A stretch of 64,000 nt of DNA from Serinus canaria. Lineage: Eukaryota > Chordata > Aves > Passeriformes > Fringillidae. Within the stretch, counting starts at the first letter, position 1; every line of letters starts with the position of its first letter. The DNA lies in contig NC_066313.1 in the NCBI RefSeq assembly GCF_022539315.1, positions 21,985,059 through 22,049,058 of the forward strand, given 5' to 3'. This document shows, piece after piece, positions 25,705 to 36,100 of the stretch. Both the position numbers and the translations under genes were made by a program. Below the pieces are notes generated by a model. It had not been told where the DNA came from, did not search any database, and worked only from the letters and a program-made list of their open reading frames with translations.

Positions 25705-27363
25705 CACTTCTAATCATGCTACATTTCCAGTCGAGTTGATAGACTAAATTCATTTTATACCTTCCTGATCACCTGGTTCCTGGGTCCCTCAGTATCCTCT
25801 CTCCGCATTCCTCAGGTTTCTGTGATGCCCTGACCACTAGAATTTCCCTCTGGTTGGTAACAACATGCAGGCTAAAGCTGTCAGTAAGGCACTAAATTCA
25901 CCCCAAAGGATGATCCTTTTAGAGCTGTTTGCTTCAGGAGTCCAGTATCACTTGTTCTGGGGAAGTGACAGCCACTCAGACATGAGAAGGTTAGTCATGT
26001 ATTAAAACAGAGCAACAGGCATGACAAAACAGATTATCTTCTTCACCTGAAACCCTAATGAATGGAAAAAGGAACTGGGAAGAAATGAGAATTCATCTCT
26101 CTCTGACTCCAATTTTTTCACTGATAGTCTGATCTTACAAACTCTATACATAGGAACTGTGTCACTTTACTCCACCTAAATGAACTGGGGCTGCATGATC
26201 ATAATCTAATCTGGTTTGTATGCAGAGAGGACATGCAGTGATCTGCTGCACAACTGCTATCATTGCTGTTGAGAAATATACACCTTATTTCTTGAAAAGG
26301 TTCTGCTGGTAAGAGTCACATGATTCTTGATTACTTGCCGCAAATCTTGGAAGAAATGAGATAACCCTCTTCCATTCTACAAAAAATTTTAATTATTCAA
26401 AATTTCAATTAGAACACTGCATGAACTAGAATGAAATTTCTAAGGAAATATGATGAAAAAAAATCTGCCAAAGAAAGCAATAGGTTCAAGTAATTGTTAA
26501 TGCAGGTTTTGACTCAGAGATGCCTTCAGTTATTGCTTACACCAAAACATTTTGCACAGTCAAATACTTCTTTTTGGTTATTATTAAAAATAAACAAATA
26601 AAACAAATATTCTGATCTCTTTCATGCCAGTGGAAACTGTTAAAAACAACAGACCAGTTTTGGCACAACAGATTAAAATCTCTTCCTAATCTATTATCAA
26701 GATACTTCAGGGGCAATGGCAGGAAAGAGTGCAGTACAAATGAGATCCTTTATAGTAAAATTCAGAGCTAGACAATTTGGCCTAGTGAAGAAAACAGACC
26801 AGAAAATTTGGGTAACTTACATTCATCAGACTGCCCTAGATCAGACTCTGGAATCTGAAATGATTCAGCCAGAGTGTCCTCAGGGACACTGATGTAAATA
26901 TGGAGTAACCACAATGCCTTTCTCTGGAGGCCCTCCCATTATACACTGGTTAGCTAAACAATTTCATTTCAGATAGAACAAAACAGGAGTACTTTGGAAA
27001 AGGTCAGATCTGTGTTGCTTTTTTTCCTTTCATAGTTTATCTAATGACATCTCTGGTCTGATACAACCTTCCTTGCTCAATAATATTTAATCCTTATTTT
27101 ACTTTGAAGTAGAGTAGCAAATGCTTTGATTAATGGAGTGAAAGATTTTCCACTTTCACCATAACATCTTCGGGTGCTGAAATGTTGAAGAGTTTTACCG
27201 CAACTTGCTACAGCAGTGCTACACAGAGAATCAATGCTTACATTCCCATGCCTTTTTAACACGAGTGAATCACAGCCCATGCTCCTTTATATACTAAAAC
27301 AACCACACACTAGAGAGCCATTTTCCTATCCTCATCTATTGTGGCCACTATTCTGCAAAAACA

Positions 27364-27421
27364 AGAGCTTCCATCTATGAAAAATGTCATGATGAAGAGC
27401 TTCCATCATGAAAAATGTCAT
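27364..27421. repeat. Tandem duplication, about 32-bp period, two copies
   Basis: The block 'agagcttccat...atgaaaaatgtcat' occurs at 27364-27390 and again at 27396-27421. The first copy has one extra CT-type dinucleotide. The spacing is 32 bp and the copies are otherwise identical, so the duplication is fairly recent. Confidence 0.9.
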
Positions 27422-29094
27422 TTGTACACTACAACTGATGCCCTTGACCTGCAGACCTACAACATACAAAGGCCCACACAACCCCTCCACCTCCAAAAAA
27501 AACCCTTTAACATGTGTATGAAAGCGAAAAAACCCCCAAACCTAGAAATTTAATAAAAAATAATTCCTGACTCCTTTTCTGTGCTAAGTTGTGAATGAGA
27601 CTGATTAAAACCAACCTGAGAACTAAGAAAATTTTCTTAGTCCTTGGACAACTGCATTTTGAGATTTGCAGTTTCCTTAAGTGAAAACATCTTTCTAGGA
27701 TGTTTGCATGAAAATTCAGAAAACAGAGGCAACCATAAGAAAAGAGAGACAATTACAAAGCTCCTAATCTCCTGAGACATTTACCTTTTTGTAGCAGGCT
27801 TTACTCCAGTCTCATTACATATTTGCTCTGATCATCAATCCTATTTGCAACTTTCAACTGTCTCCATGCTCTTTATCAGAGGAACTTGTATCAGGCAATA
27901 CCTGGAGTGTCTCCATTAATCCAAATTTTAAAAACCAGTAACTGAAACAAATCAGTATTTGTGCACTGACTGGAAAGAAACCCCTGCAGACTCACCACAA
28001 CTGAAAATGTCTTTCTGTGTTTATATGACTCCCTCTATCCTTCTTTAAAAAAAGAAGGGTCAAAGCAAAATGCTGGCTGCCCAATGAAATCTTTGAATTC
28101 ACAGTGTGCTTTCCAGTTATGAGAAGACAGAAAAATGAGAACCCTGGAGATCTTTTGGGAACATTAGGCTTTATTAATCAGGAATGTACTCGCCCCATAC
28201 CAACATTCCCAAACAGTACACTGAATCATATAAATGCCAGGGAGTAACAGAACCCATCCAGTTTGGTCTTCTGTCTTATGGGAAGTTCCAGCACACTGTG
28301 GGAGGTGGTCTTCCAAGCCATTCCTTAAAATAGACAGCTCTCCTGTTTCCATAATACCTATAGGTTATGTGTTCCAGCATTTCACAACCCCTGCAGTCAG
28401 AACATGGCTCCTAATATCTAACTTGGTAATTTTCACTGCTCATTGAACTGATTTCTTTAGTTCTTTCTCCCAGTGGACATGAAGAACAATTAATCACTGT
28501 GATCTTGATTATAAATTTTCCCTCAATAGATTTTTAAATTATTTTTTAGTGTATTCTCCTTAAGGTACAACAAAAGCAACACTTTCAGAAGCATGTAATG
28601 CCAGGTAGGTCTCCTACATATCCTCTAGCCCCTGGGCCAGATAACTATCAACCAGTTTCTGCTTTCTTCACAATTTTAACTCTAGGACAATTTGTGCCTT
28701 GACAAACATTTTTGACCTCTCCACATTTCCACTGGGGTTTCACAGGTAGAAGTCAGAGCAGAATTTATCCCCATGAGTTTCTGGATTAATGCCTTGGTAA
28801 AGGAAGGGGAAAAGGCAAAATTAATTCTCTTTGTTAGTGCAAATGCAATTCCTCAGGGATAGCTGGCCCCAAGACGTTCATCTTTGTTCAAAGCAAAGTT
28901 CCATACTCATTTCAAATTTGCAGCACAGCTTCTACAAGCCAATATGTGCATCAAAAAAAAGGCTTAAACTCATGAGAGTCTGCATTCTGTCAGAGGACCA
29001 GGAACTGGGAATGGACTCAAAGCCCATCTTGGCCCACCTGAAATTCTAGCTAAAACATCAAGTTATAGGAGGAAAGGTCAGGTCCCAGATCCAT

Positions 29095-29115
29095 CAAGAA
29101 TCCTGAGGATTCTTG
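29095..29115. repeat. Short perfect hairpin, 9-bp arms
   Basis: Arms 'caagaatcc' (29095-29103) and 'ggattcttg' (29107-29115) pair perfectly around a TGA loop. A small structure of unknown meaning. Confidence 0.85.
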
Positions 29116-29825
29116 CACTGAAAAGAACATGGTAGTGCATGTAGTGCTTGTTTGTGGCTTCAGAACTCTTCCTTCATCTAAAAGCAGAGCTGTGATGGAC
29201 GAAGGCCTTCCCAGCCCTGACATCCTGACGCTACACATGCAGCCTGCACTCTGGGATGCCAGTTTACTGTGTCACATTGGCTTGGGTTCTGCCTCTTCCT
29301 TTGCTTATGCCTGCAAGCTCAATTGAACTTATGAAAATTCAAACTGTCTTCTGTCTGTTTCATACATCATCAGCAAACAATCACTAGACAAAATGAATTT
29401 GCTCTCTGTAATTTGGAGGTTACACAAATGCCTCTGCTGTATAATGCAAAAAAAAAAAAGGAATAAAGTTTGGTATGCAAGGTTAATTCAGCATGGAGGA
29501 AAGAAGCAAAGAAATAGAGGGAGAACACGAACAATAAAATACTCAAAAGTGAGGAGAGTGACATGAGAAATACTTCTGTAAATTGGAGTTGGCCTTGCTA
29601 CTTTTGAGTGATGGGATTAAACAAAGGCAAAAAGCGAATTGTGAAAGATCACCTCCAAGAGTAGCTGTATCACCATTCCTCATGATTTGTCTACACAACA
29701 TACTTATTTATAATTACAATGGTTACTATTTATCCCCTAAGAGCTCTGCAAACACAAATTCACAAATTCAGTAATGTTCACAGAGCCGTATCAGTCTGAA
29801 CCAGATTGAAAGAGTGATCTGCTGA

Positions 29826-29947
29826 ACAAGGCACAGTGAGGTTAAATGACTTGTCCAATGCCACTCATTATCCATAATGAGTATCAGTATCCACTCAGTA
29901 TCCATAAAGATTAGAACACCAGATCTCTAGGTTGCTGATCAGATCAG
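29826..29947 (-). mobile_element. MIR-like SINE relic with internal duplication
   Basis: The plus strand carries 'gcacagtgaggttaaatgac', 'ttgtccaatgccactca' and 'attagaacaccagatctcta'. These correspond to the reverse-complement MIR blocks 'gcacagagaggttaagtgac', 'ttgcccaaggtcacaca' and 'atttgaacccaggtctct'. Between them the element is expanded. A 'ccactcattatccataa' word at 29861-29877 recurs as 'ccactcagtatccataa' at 29891-29907, giving a 30-bp internal duplication. A small palindrome (8-bp arms, 29863-29882) overlaps the first copy. Confidence 0.65.
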
Positions 29948-30977
29948 ACTGTGTAAAGCTGAACTCTTGACAAACCAACCTCTTTTCTAACAAAAATAAC
30001 ACGGCATATCCTCCTTATTGCCCTCAGCCCATGGCAACGTAACTGAAAAATACTATTGCTTTGAAAGAACATATTTTTCTTCCTCACCCAATATGTGTGC
30101 TGTCATTGTCTCACTCCAAAAACATGCAGACACTGAGTGCGAGCAGAGGTACCTCCTCATGCTTAACTTAATCCTATTTGGGGTTAGTTGCAAATAGCAA
30201 AGTACTAAACCATAACCTTAAAGTTAAGTATTTGAGTAGTCCCATTGACCTCAAAAGATCTGCTTGCCTTTCAACCCAGATAACTTCAGTTCAGAGAACC
30301 CAACATAGCAAGAATCCAGCCCACAGACCTTTTGCATTAGGAGAATATCTGTCCCACATTCATCAAGTGGAGTTTTTCATGCAACTGTCTGACAGATGTT
30401 CAGGTGATGTGTATCTTAATGCTTCTTCTAATGCCACATACCAAGTATTTTTTTAGACAAAATTTGGCTCATCTTATATTAATCATTTACTTTAGGGACA
30501 TCCCTACATTAAAGCATGATTTCCACCCTTTAATTAAAAAAAAAGTTACAAAAAATACCAGGATATAGCTTGCCTTTGCTGTTTTTGGGTTGATACAGGA
30601 AAGCCCAAATGGCAAGTTCACCTTTTTAAGGATCTTACAATTAGAAACACCGGATTACAGCAAACATAGAGGAAACAAAAAAAATCCTTAAAGCACACCT
30701 TCTTCTATCAAAAGTGCCACTACTTTTATTGTATCAAGCAACTATTTACATAGGTTTACATAGGACAAGAGGTATAGCAAGAACCACATCCTCATTTTAC
30801 AGGATATGTGTGCTTATGTAAAACTTTCCTCACCTTGTTCTTCTGTATTCCAGGGACAGGCCATGCCAAGGCTACAGAACTTAAAAGCAGCTACAAGTTT
30901 AAAAGTGGGGGTGTTCCTGAGTTTGGGTTTTTTTTTTGTTGTTGTTGTTGTTGTACTTCCTTTTTTTTGTGGGTTTT
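29948..30977. other. Noncoding stretch left of the solo LTR
   Basis: No gene recognised. Positions 30217-30262 carry 'aaagttaagtatttgagtag' followed by 'tcccattgacctca', a word pair resembling a dispersed reptile/bird repeat. The right end (about 30928-30981) is T-rich with a (TTG)n stretch at 30937-30953; the LTR inserted directly beside it. Confidence 0.5.
30217..30262. repeat. Possible old dispersed amniote repeat fragment
   Basis: 'ttaaagttaagtatttgagt' followed by 'agtcccattgacctcaaaag' resembles the repeated 'taaacttaagcac' and 'cccattgacttcaatggg' words of a dispersed reptile/bird repeat. Short, diverged, family unnamed. Confidence 0.4.
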
Positions 30978-30982
30978 TTTAG
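30978..30982. repeat. Target-site duplication, left copy (TTTAG)
   Basis: The five bases before the LTR match exactly the five bases after it (31641-31645). This is the short staggered-cut duplication expected from retroviral integrase. Confidence 0.85.
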
Positions 30983-31640
30983 TGTTCCAGATTGCAAGGC
31001 AAGATGTAGTTTATTACCATCTGTATGGCAGTTTTCTGGTGTCAAGTGGGCAATTCTCTTTATCTCTCTCTCTGAGTGATCACAATCACTCCTCCCTCGG
31101 CAGGGGACATCTGCTGATAACAGGCTATTGAATGTCACTGCATGGCTGATAAGAACTATAACATCCCATTGTGAGATGCTTCACCCAGAGGGAGGAGCCA
31201 AGCATTGCTACCCAGATATAATCTGGGGATTCTGACACACCAGCACAGCTTCCACTGGATTCCCCAGAGGAACAGCAGCTGCTTCTACTTCCACAGATCT
31301 ACGGAGGAAGAATACACCCTTTTTCTGCAGGACCCCCTGCTCCAGCAGAATCACACCTGACACTTCAGGAAGACTGCAGCCACATTTCCAACTGGACTGC
31401 TACCAACACTGACCAACAGGGTGTCAGGTTGAGTTCTGACTCTGTCAGTGTTGTTCTAGTTTTATTTTATCCTTTTTTATCCCCCTTCCCTATTAAAGAA
31501 CTGTTATTTCCTGCTCCCATATTTTTTGCCTGAGAGCCCCTTAATTTAAAATTCATAGCAATTTGGAGGGGTGGGGATTCTCCATTTCAGGGGAGGCTCC
31601 TGCCTTCTTTAGCAGGCACCTGTCTTTCCAAACCAAGACA
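30983..31640 (+). mobile_element. Solo LTR of an endogenous retrovirus, probably ERVL-like
   Basis: A 658-bp segment begins with TG (tgttcc) and ends with CA (aagaca), flanked by a perfect 5-bp duplication TTTAG. It contains an AATAAA-type polyadenylation signal variant ATTAAA at 31492-31497 in a T-rich setting. Near the middle is a palindromic 'cccagat-ata-atctggg' at 31211-31227 whose AT-rich centre could act as a TATA-like element. No gag, pol or env sequence and no second LTR are present, so this is a solo LTR left by recombination between the two LTRs of a provirus. A 5-bp duplication fits ERVL-type avian elements. I recognise the sequence as a common songbird LTR type but cannot give its exact subfamily name. 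Confidence 0.92.
31492..31497 (+). promoter_or_regulatory. LTR polyadenylation signal (ATTAAA)
   Basis: ATTAAA follows a T/C-rich run and lies about 145 bp before the LTR end, a plausible place for the R/U5 junction signal of an avian LTR. It fixes the plus strand as the LTR sense strand. Confidence 0.6.
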
Positions 31641-31645
31641 TTTAG
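31641..31645. repeat. Target-site duplication, right copy (TTTAG)
   Basis: Exact copy of the five bases before the LTR at 30978-30982. Confidence 0.85.
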
Positions 31646-31721
31646 CTATTAGTACAAGAAACTCAAGGATTAAAAATATGGGCCTTTACTTCATAGAATG
31701 GAAAGAAGACATAGGCAGAAC

Positions 31722-31812
31722 AGTCTTAGGAGTCCTGATCCCACACTCCATTGCCAGTTTGACCACTGATTTACTTGGACCTAGAGAAAGCTGCTCAGCA
31801 TCTCTGTGTGAA
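31722..31812 (+). mobile_element. Possible MIR-like SINE relic, plus strand
   Basis: The word order 'cttaggagtcctgatccca', 'ttgaccactgatttacttgg' and 'ctcagcatctctgtgtg' resembles the sense MIR blocks 'actctggagtcagac..ggttc', 'gccacttactagctgtg' and 'acttaacctctctgtgcctc'. The match is weak. It starts about 80 bp after the solo LTR and is older than it. Random similarity cannot be excluded without alignment. Confidence 0.45.
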
Positions 31813-32258
31813 TGCACTTGAAACTCCTGATAAAAAAAAGGAAACCAAAAATATTTCCTAAACATGAGTTTTACGCTTGTGTATTTATTTTCCCTTCAAA
31901 ATGTAGAGTTTCATATACCTAAAAAAGCTCATCCCAGCCAGCACCAATTGCTACTCTTATTTTGTCTTGGACTTTCCATGCAGGACTTAGTGACCATCTG
32001 GATCGTAAGGATTCAAAGAACATGCCTTAATTCACTCTTACACTGCTGCTGCATTTTGGAAAGAGAATTACTCCTGCTTTCCAACAAAAATTTTCCTGGT
32101 TGTTCACACTAAATTGCAAGACAAGCATGAAATTTGGAACTCACAGATTCAGAAGTGTTCCCCCATTTTTCCCTGAACACCTCCCTTTAAATTGCTGCTG
32201 GACCCAGCAAATCCACGACTGTTTTCAACTCGGCTCACCAGTGTAATTGCAAGGTTAA

Positions 32259-32274
32259 CCTCTGGTGGCCAGGG
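32259..32274 (-). promoter_or_regulatory. CTCF-like motif
   Basis: On the minus strand this reads 'tggccaccagaggtt', which agrees with the core of the vertebrate CTCF consensus (CCACYAGRGGGC) at about ten of twelve positions. The mismatch is at the GG of the 3' GGC. A single motif of this quality occurs by chance in large genomes, so occupancy is only a possibility. Confidence 0.3.
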
Positions 32275-32542
32275 AAGCTGCTCACATTCAGCAATGAAGA
32301 GCAGAAAATGTTAAATACCATTCACTGGCCACAGCCTGCAGTTAATACACAATATTTAAACAACACAATGGCATGGCCCTTGCCAGTAATGTAAAAACAC
32401 AGTGGAGTAGAGCCAGAATGGCACAATCTGCCTGTCTGAGTCATGCTTGGCGCTTTGTGCTGGAGGGGAAGGCTTTAGCTGCCCACAGTGTAACTGTACC
32501 CTCCAGCTAGTTTACAATAAAACATTAAAATATATTAAAAAA

Positions 32543-32562
32543 GGGGGGTGGGGGGGTGGTGG
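32543..32562 (+). repeat. G-rich tract with G-quadruplex potential
   Basis: G6-T-G7-T-GG-T-GG on the plus strand within an A-rich setting. The G7 run can be split to give four G-tracts of at least two or three, so an intramolecular quadruplex is possible. Confidence 0.7.
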
Positions 32563-33094
32563 TAAAGGCATGATAAATCCCCTCTAATAGTTAAAATATT
32601 TTAAAACTGAAGTATAAAAGCACCACTTTAGAAGAAGGCTCTGGATTTTATTACAGACTGCACATTTTGATCTTAAACAAGAAAACAAACTGACTTTGCT
32701 TTGTAATATTCCACAGCTTTGTACTGTTCAGCTGAAATCAATCTTTTTCCTTCTTTCTACAAGCTTCTGGATTTTTTTCATATATTATTTCATTTGATTA
32801 ACAGTATCTGAATCTGCTGTATTTTCCAATCCTCTTTTGCATGCCTGTTGTTCAGTCACTGAAGTTCCAAATCTTAATTATTAACCCAAATTCATTCAAT
32901 AAACAGATTCTAAATAAGGGTAGATCAGAGTGATGTGCAATCTGAGTTGCATTTATGGAATAACTATGCTCTTAGAAAAAGACTCCTTTCTTGCTGAGAC
33001 ATAGATGTTATTTTGAGTGTTTTGTTGTGTCACAGCAGAGATGAATTAGGCATTTCTGCCTTCATGTGCGCCCTAAAGCAGCTGAAGTCCCCTG

Positions 33095-33161
33095 TGATGT
33101 CATCAGAAAGTTGTTTGTTTTTTTCTCATACAAAGCAGAAGAATTTGTTATGACATCATGA
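33095..33161. promoter_or_regulatory. Paired CRE-like words in inverted orientation
   Basis: 'tgatgtcatca' at 33095-33105 and 'atgacatcatga' at 33150-33161 both contain TGATGTCA or its complement, a CRE/ATF variant lacking the central CpG. They are about 50 bp apart. Two such words so close are suggestive of a bZIP-bound element but could be chance. Confidence 0.3.
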
Positions 33162-36100
33162 GAAGAAAATAAACTGTATTTCGTGCTATAAGGAATCTTC
33201 TGCTACTTTCTGTTATCTCTGCACCAACGTGCAGAAATCCTCTCTGACAAAGCGACAGCAACTGTAAGCCAACAGAGATGCACAGTATTCCTAATACTAT
33301 TCAAAACAAAGCAGGAAAGAATGATCTATTCAGTACTCTGAAATTAAAGATCTGCAAGATGGAAGTTCCTTTTTAATTTTTAAATAAAACATCCTTTGAA
33401 CTTCTAAATCCCATTCAAGGGGACTCTGACCTTTATCCAAGACCAGCTACTGTGCTAACACTTTGGATGCATATAGAGGAAAAATACGGACAAAAGGTAC
33501 CGGAAAAGCTTTTACTTACAGGAATGCAGTGTGGCTTAATCTTTTTGTTTTTAAGGTGCAGTGATTTCAGCATCTACAATGTAACTTCAGGCAGTCTGAA
33601 AAGAAACAGGTTAAAATCTCTTTCAGTTATAATTGGTATTTCAGATTTAATTAAAAATTAAACTTTCATAATGTTTCACCATCCAAAGCAATGCATTATC
33701 AGTCAAGCGTAGCCTTTTTTTTTGTTAAAAGAAGCTCTTCCCAGAGTAGTTTGCAATGAAAGAAAAAGGGAAAAAAGCAATTGAGAGTAGCAAAATATAT
33801 TTCTTCAGCAAAAGATCTCTGAATAATTTGGAAAGAAGCCTTCTGCCACTTAATTTTAACAATCAACCTTATACTAATTAAAAAAAAAACCCACAATTAA
33901 AAAAGACAGAAAAACACTACCACATACCAAAGACTGTGAGGATAAAAATGTTAATTTCAGCAAAACAAGGACATTGCTAGGACCAGAACATACGCACCAA
34001 AAGGGAAAATATGGTTTTTACATAATCCCAGCCAACAACATTTTTTACAAATTCGTTCTACAGCGTGCAGCACTTTCAGACTGTTGCATGGAGAAGCAGA
34101 GGAAGACAAGTTCAAAAAGAGTAAAGCTGTTTTTAAAGTGTACAAGGCAAAAGGTCCCTTGCAACCCTTTGTTAAGGGATATGAAATAGCTCATCTATAA
34201 AACTGCATGGTTTCTTATCATGTAAAATAAATGTCACATTACTGTGCAAAACAGATGATTAAGAAGTGGTAGCTGCAGACACAGCATTCGAACAGATGCA
34301 AAAAAATATTTTTTTTCAAAATGCAGTTGAAATAGTTGGAATGACAATAAAACTCCAGGGGTTGTACCATAAATATGAGTTTAAATGTTAGACTGGAGTT
34401 TAAAACCTGTGGTTTTAATTATATCTAATTATAAAGGCTCCAAAACCAGGAGAAACGAGAAAAACAAAAAAATATTATTAAATTAAAACAATTTTGCAAT
34501 AAGTTGTCAGGATTTGGCTTCGTAATAACAAACTATACAGCAATATACACAGACACATACAATGTACCAACGACTCATTAAAGGAACAAATCAAAACTTC
34601 ATTAAATTTTATTTTTAAAAGGTGACAGCAGAACTTGCCTAATTTACCCCAATCAAAGTCAAAGCTATTCTCCTCACCAGCAGCACACTCACAGAGACGG
34701 TCAAATAAATCCTGGATGCAAATCTAATACTGCTTTTAAATGTACCACAGGTGGGGAGCAATTCCTAAATGTAATTTTACATTGTCCTCCCATAAGTCAA
34801 AATACAATTCCTCAGATGTCAGTCTTATATGAGGCTTCTAAATCCATCCTCATGGATCTTTAAAATAAAATGCACCATACCAGACAATATACAGTCACAC
34901 AAACATGTTCATACACACACCAATACCACAAAAAAAATAAGCTCACAAACTTATTTGTAGGTTTAAGTTTTCTACTCTGTCAAGATCAGAGGTATTGAAG
35001 GGCAGGAGGCAAAACAGAGAGCACAGAAGGGAACAGAAGAGGAAGAACCAGAAATTCTTGAGCATTTGAATGAACAAGAGCCGTCTGATAGAGGCACTAG
35101 GATGATGCTGCCACAAGATAACCTTACAGGCTTGGATAAAATTTTTCCTGAAGGAACCACCTGACACACATGTTCCTCTGTTCCTGTTCCTTTAGACAAC
35201 CTTATATCAAGCAACTTTCCTTCTTTCTCCTGATTGACACCTAATAAGGTAGAGAAACAGTGAAGAAATCCAGGCAAAAAACTGGTAAGTCCATCAGCAG
35301 CAGGAACAGCACAACTTCCACATATGGGATAACAGTTTCAGCCTCTGAACTTCCATTTCTTTCACTTTCTTCTCCTTCCAAATTTACCCCTTTTCTAACA
35401 TCTTCAGGACTGTAATGATGGCTTGCTGGCAGGGCAGGAGAGGGGCAGCAGTATTTAAAATCCAAAGCTATTTCTTCTAATGAATGCAGTGAAAAACTGA
35501 CCTCAACTAAGACAACAAAGAGCATTCTCTGAGGGTGAAATGTATCCCTGTGTAGAGAGCCAGTATAGAGAAGCCCTATTCCAATGACCTAAATAGGAAT
35601 AAATTGGTGCATGGACTTCACCACTGAATTTTGTCCAAAATTCCAATTTTTTTTTTTTTGTAGAGAACAAGGAAAACATGGGTGTCTCCTGTCAAAGCAC
35701 AAAGGCACAGCACCTTCTTCCCATGTTGGGCACAATCCTGACAACTGCTCTTCAGTGTATCTTCCTAGTGGTTTTAAACTGAAGTCTTTTGTGCTTTGCC
35801 CACGTTTTTCTGACTGGGAAGGGAAAGGAGGGAATGCAATATTTGGCATTACTCTGCAAGTCAGCCAGAGGACAGTGCCTGCAGATAAAGTGGTCCCTCT
35901 CCTCAAGGCAGGCATAATTAGCACACACGGTGACTCTTCTAATACAAGAAACAGAGCCTTGGAAAGAGCTCTCTGTAAGAGCTTGCCTTCCTGTGCACCG
36001 GTGAGGATGCTTAACACTTGTGGGGCAGGAGATCATGATTGTTAAGTGAAAGGGATGCCCTAATCCCCTTGAGGAAAGAAAAGAGACATGCCTCAAGAAC

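Larger units (their letters stand above)
25705..29825. other. Noncoding stretch, small duplications and hairpins
   Basis: AT-rich unique DNA without a recognisable gene. Visible small structures are a near-perfect tandem duplication at 27364-27421, an 8-bp-arm hairpin at 28039-28058 and a 9-bp-arm hairpin at 29095-29115. All open frames are under 85 codons. Confidence 0.5.

Noticed and set aside
31134..31640. A shorter LTR beginning at 'tgtcactg' (31134)
   Set aside because: Its flanks do not match. Starting at 30983 gives TG...CA ends with an exact 5-bp duplication, which fixes the true boundary.
35589..36045. Overlapping 142- and 144-codon frames on opposite strands
   Set aside because: Simultaneous openness of both strands with no domain in either suggests chance, not a gene.
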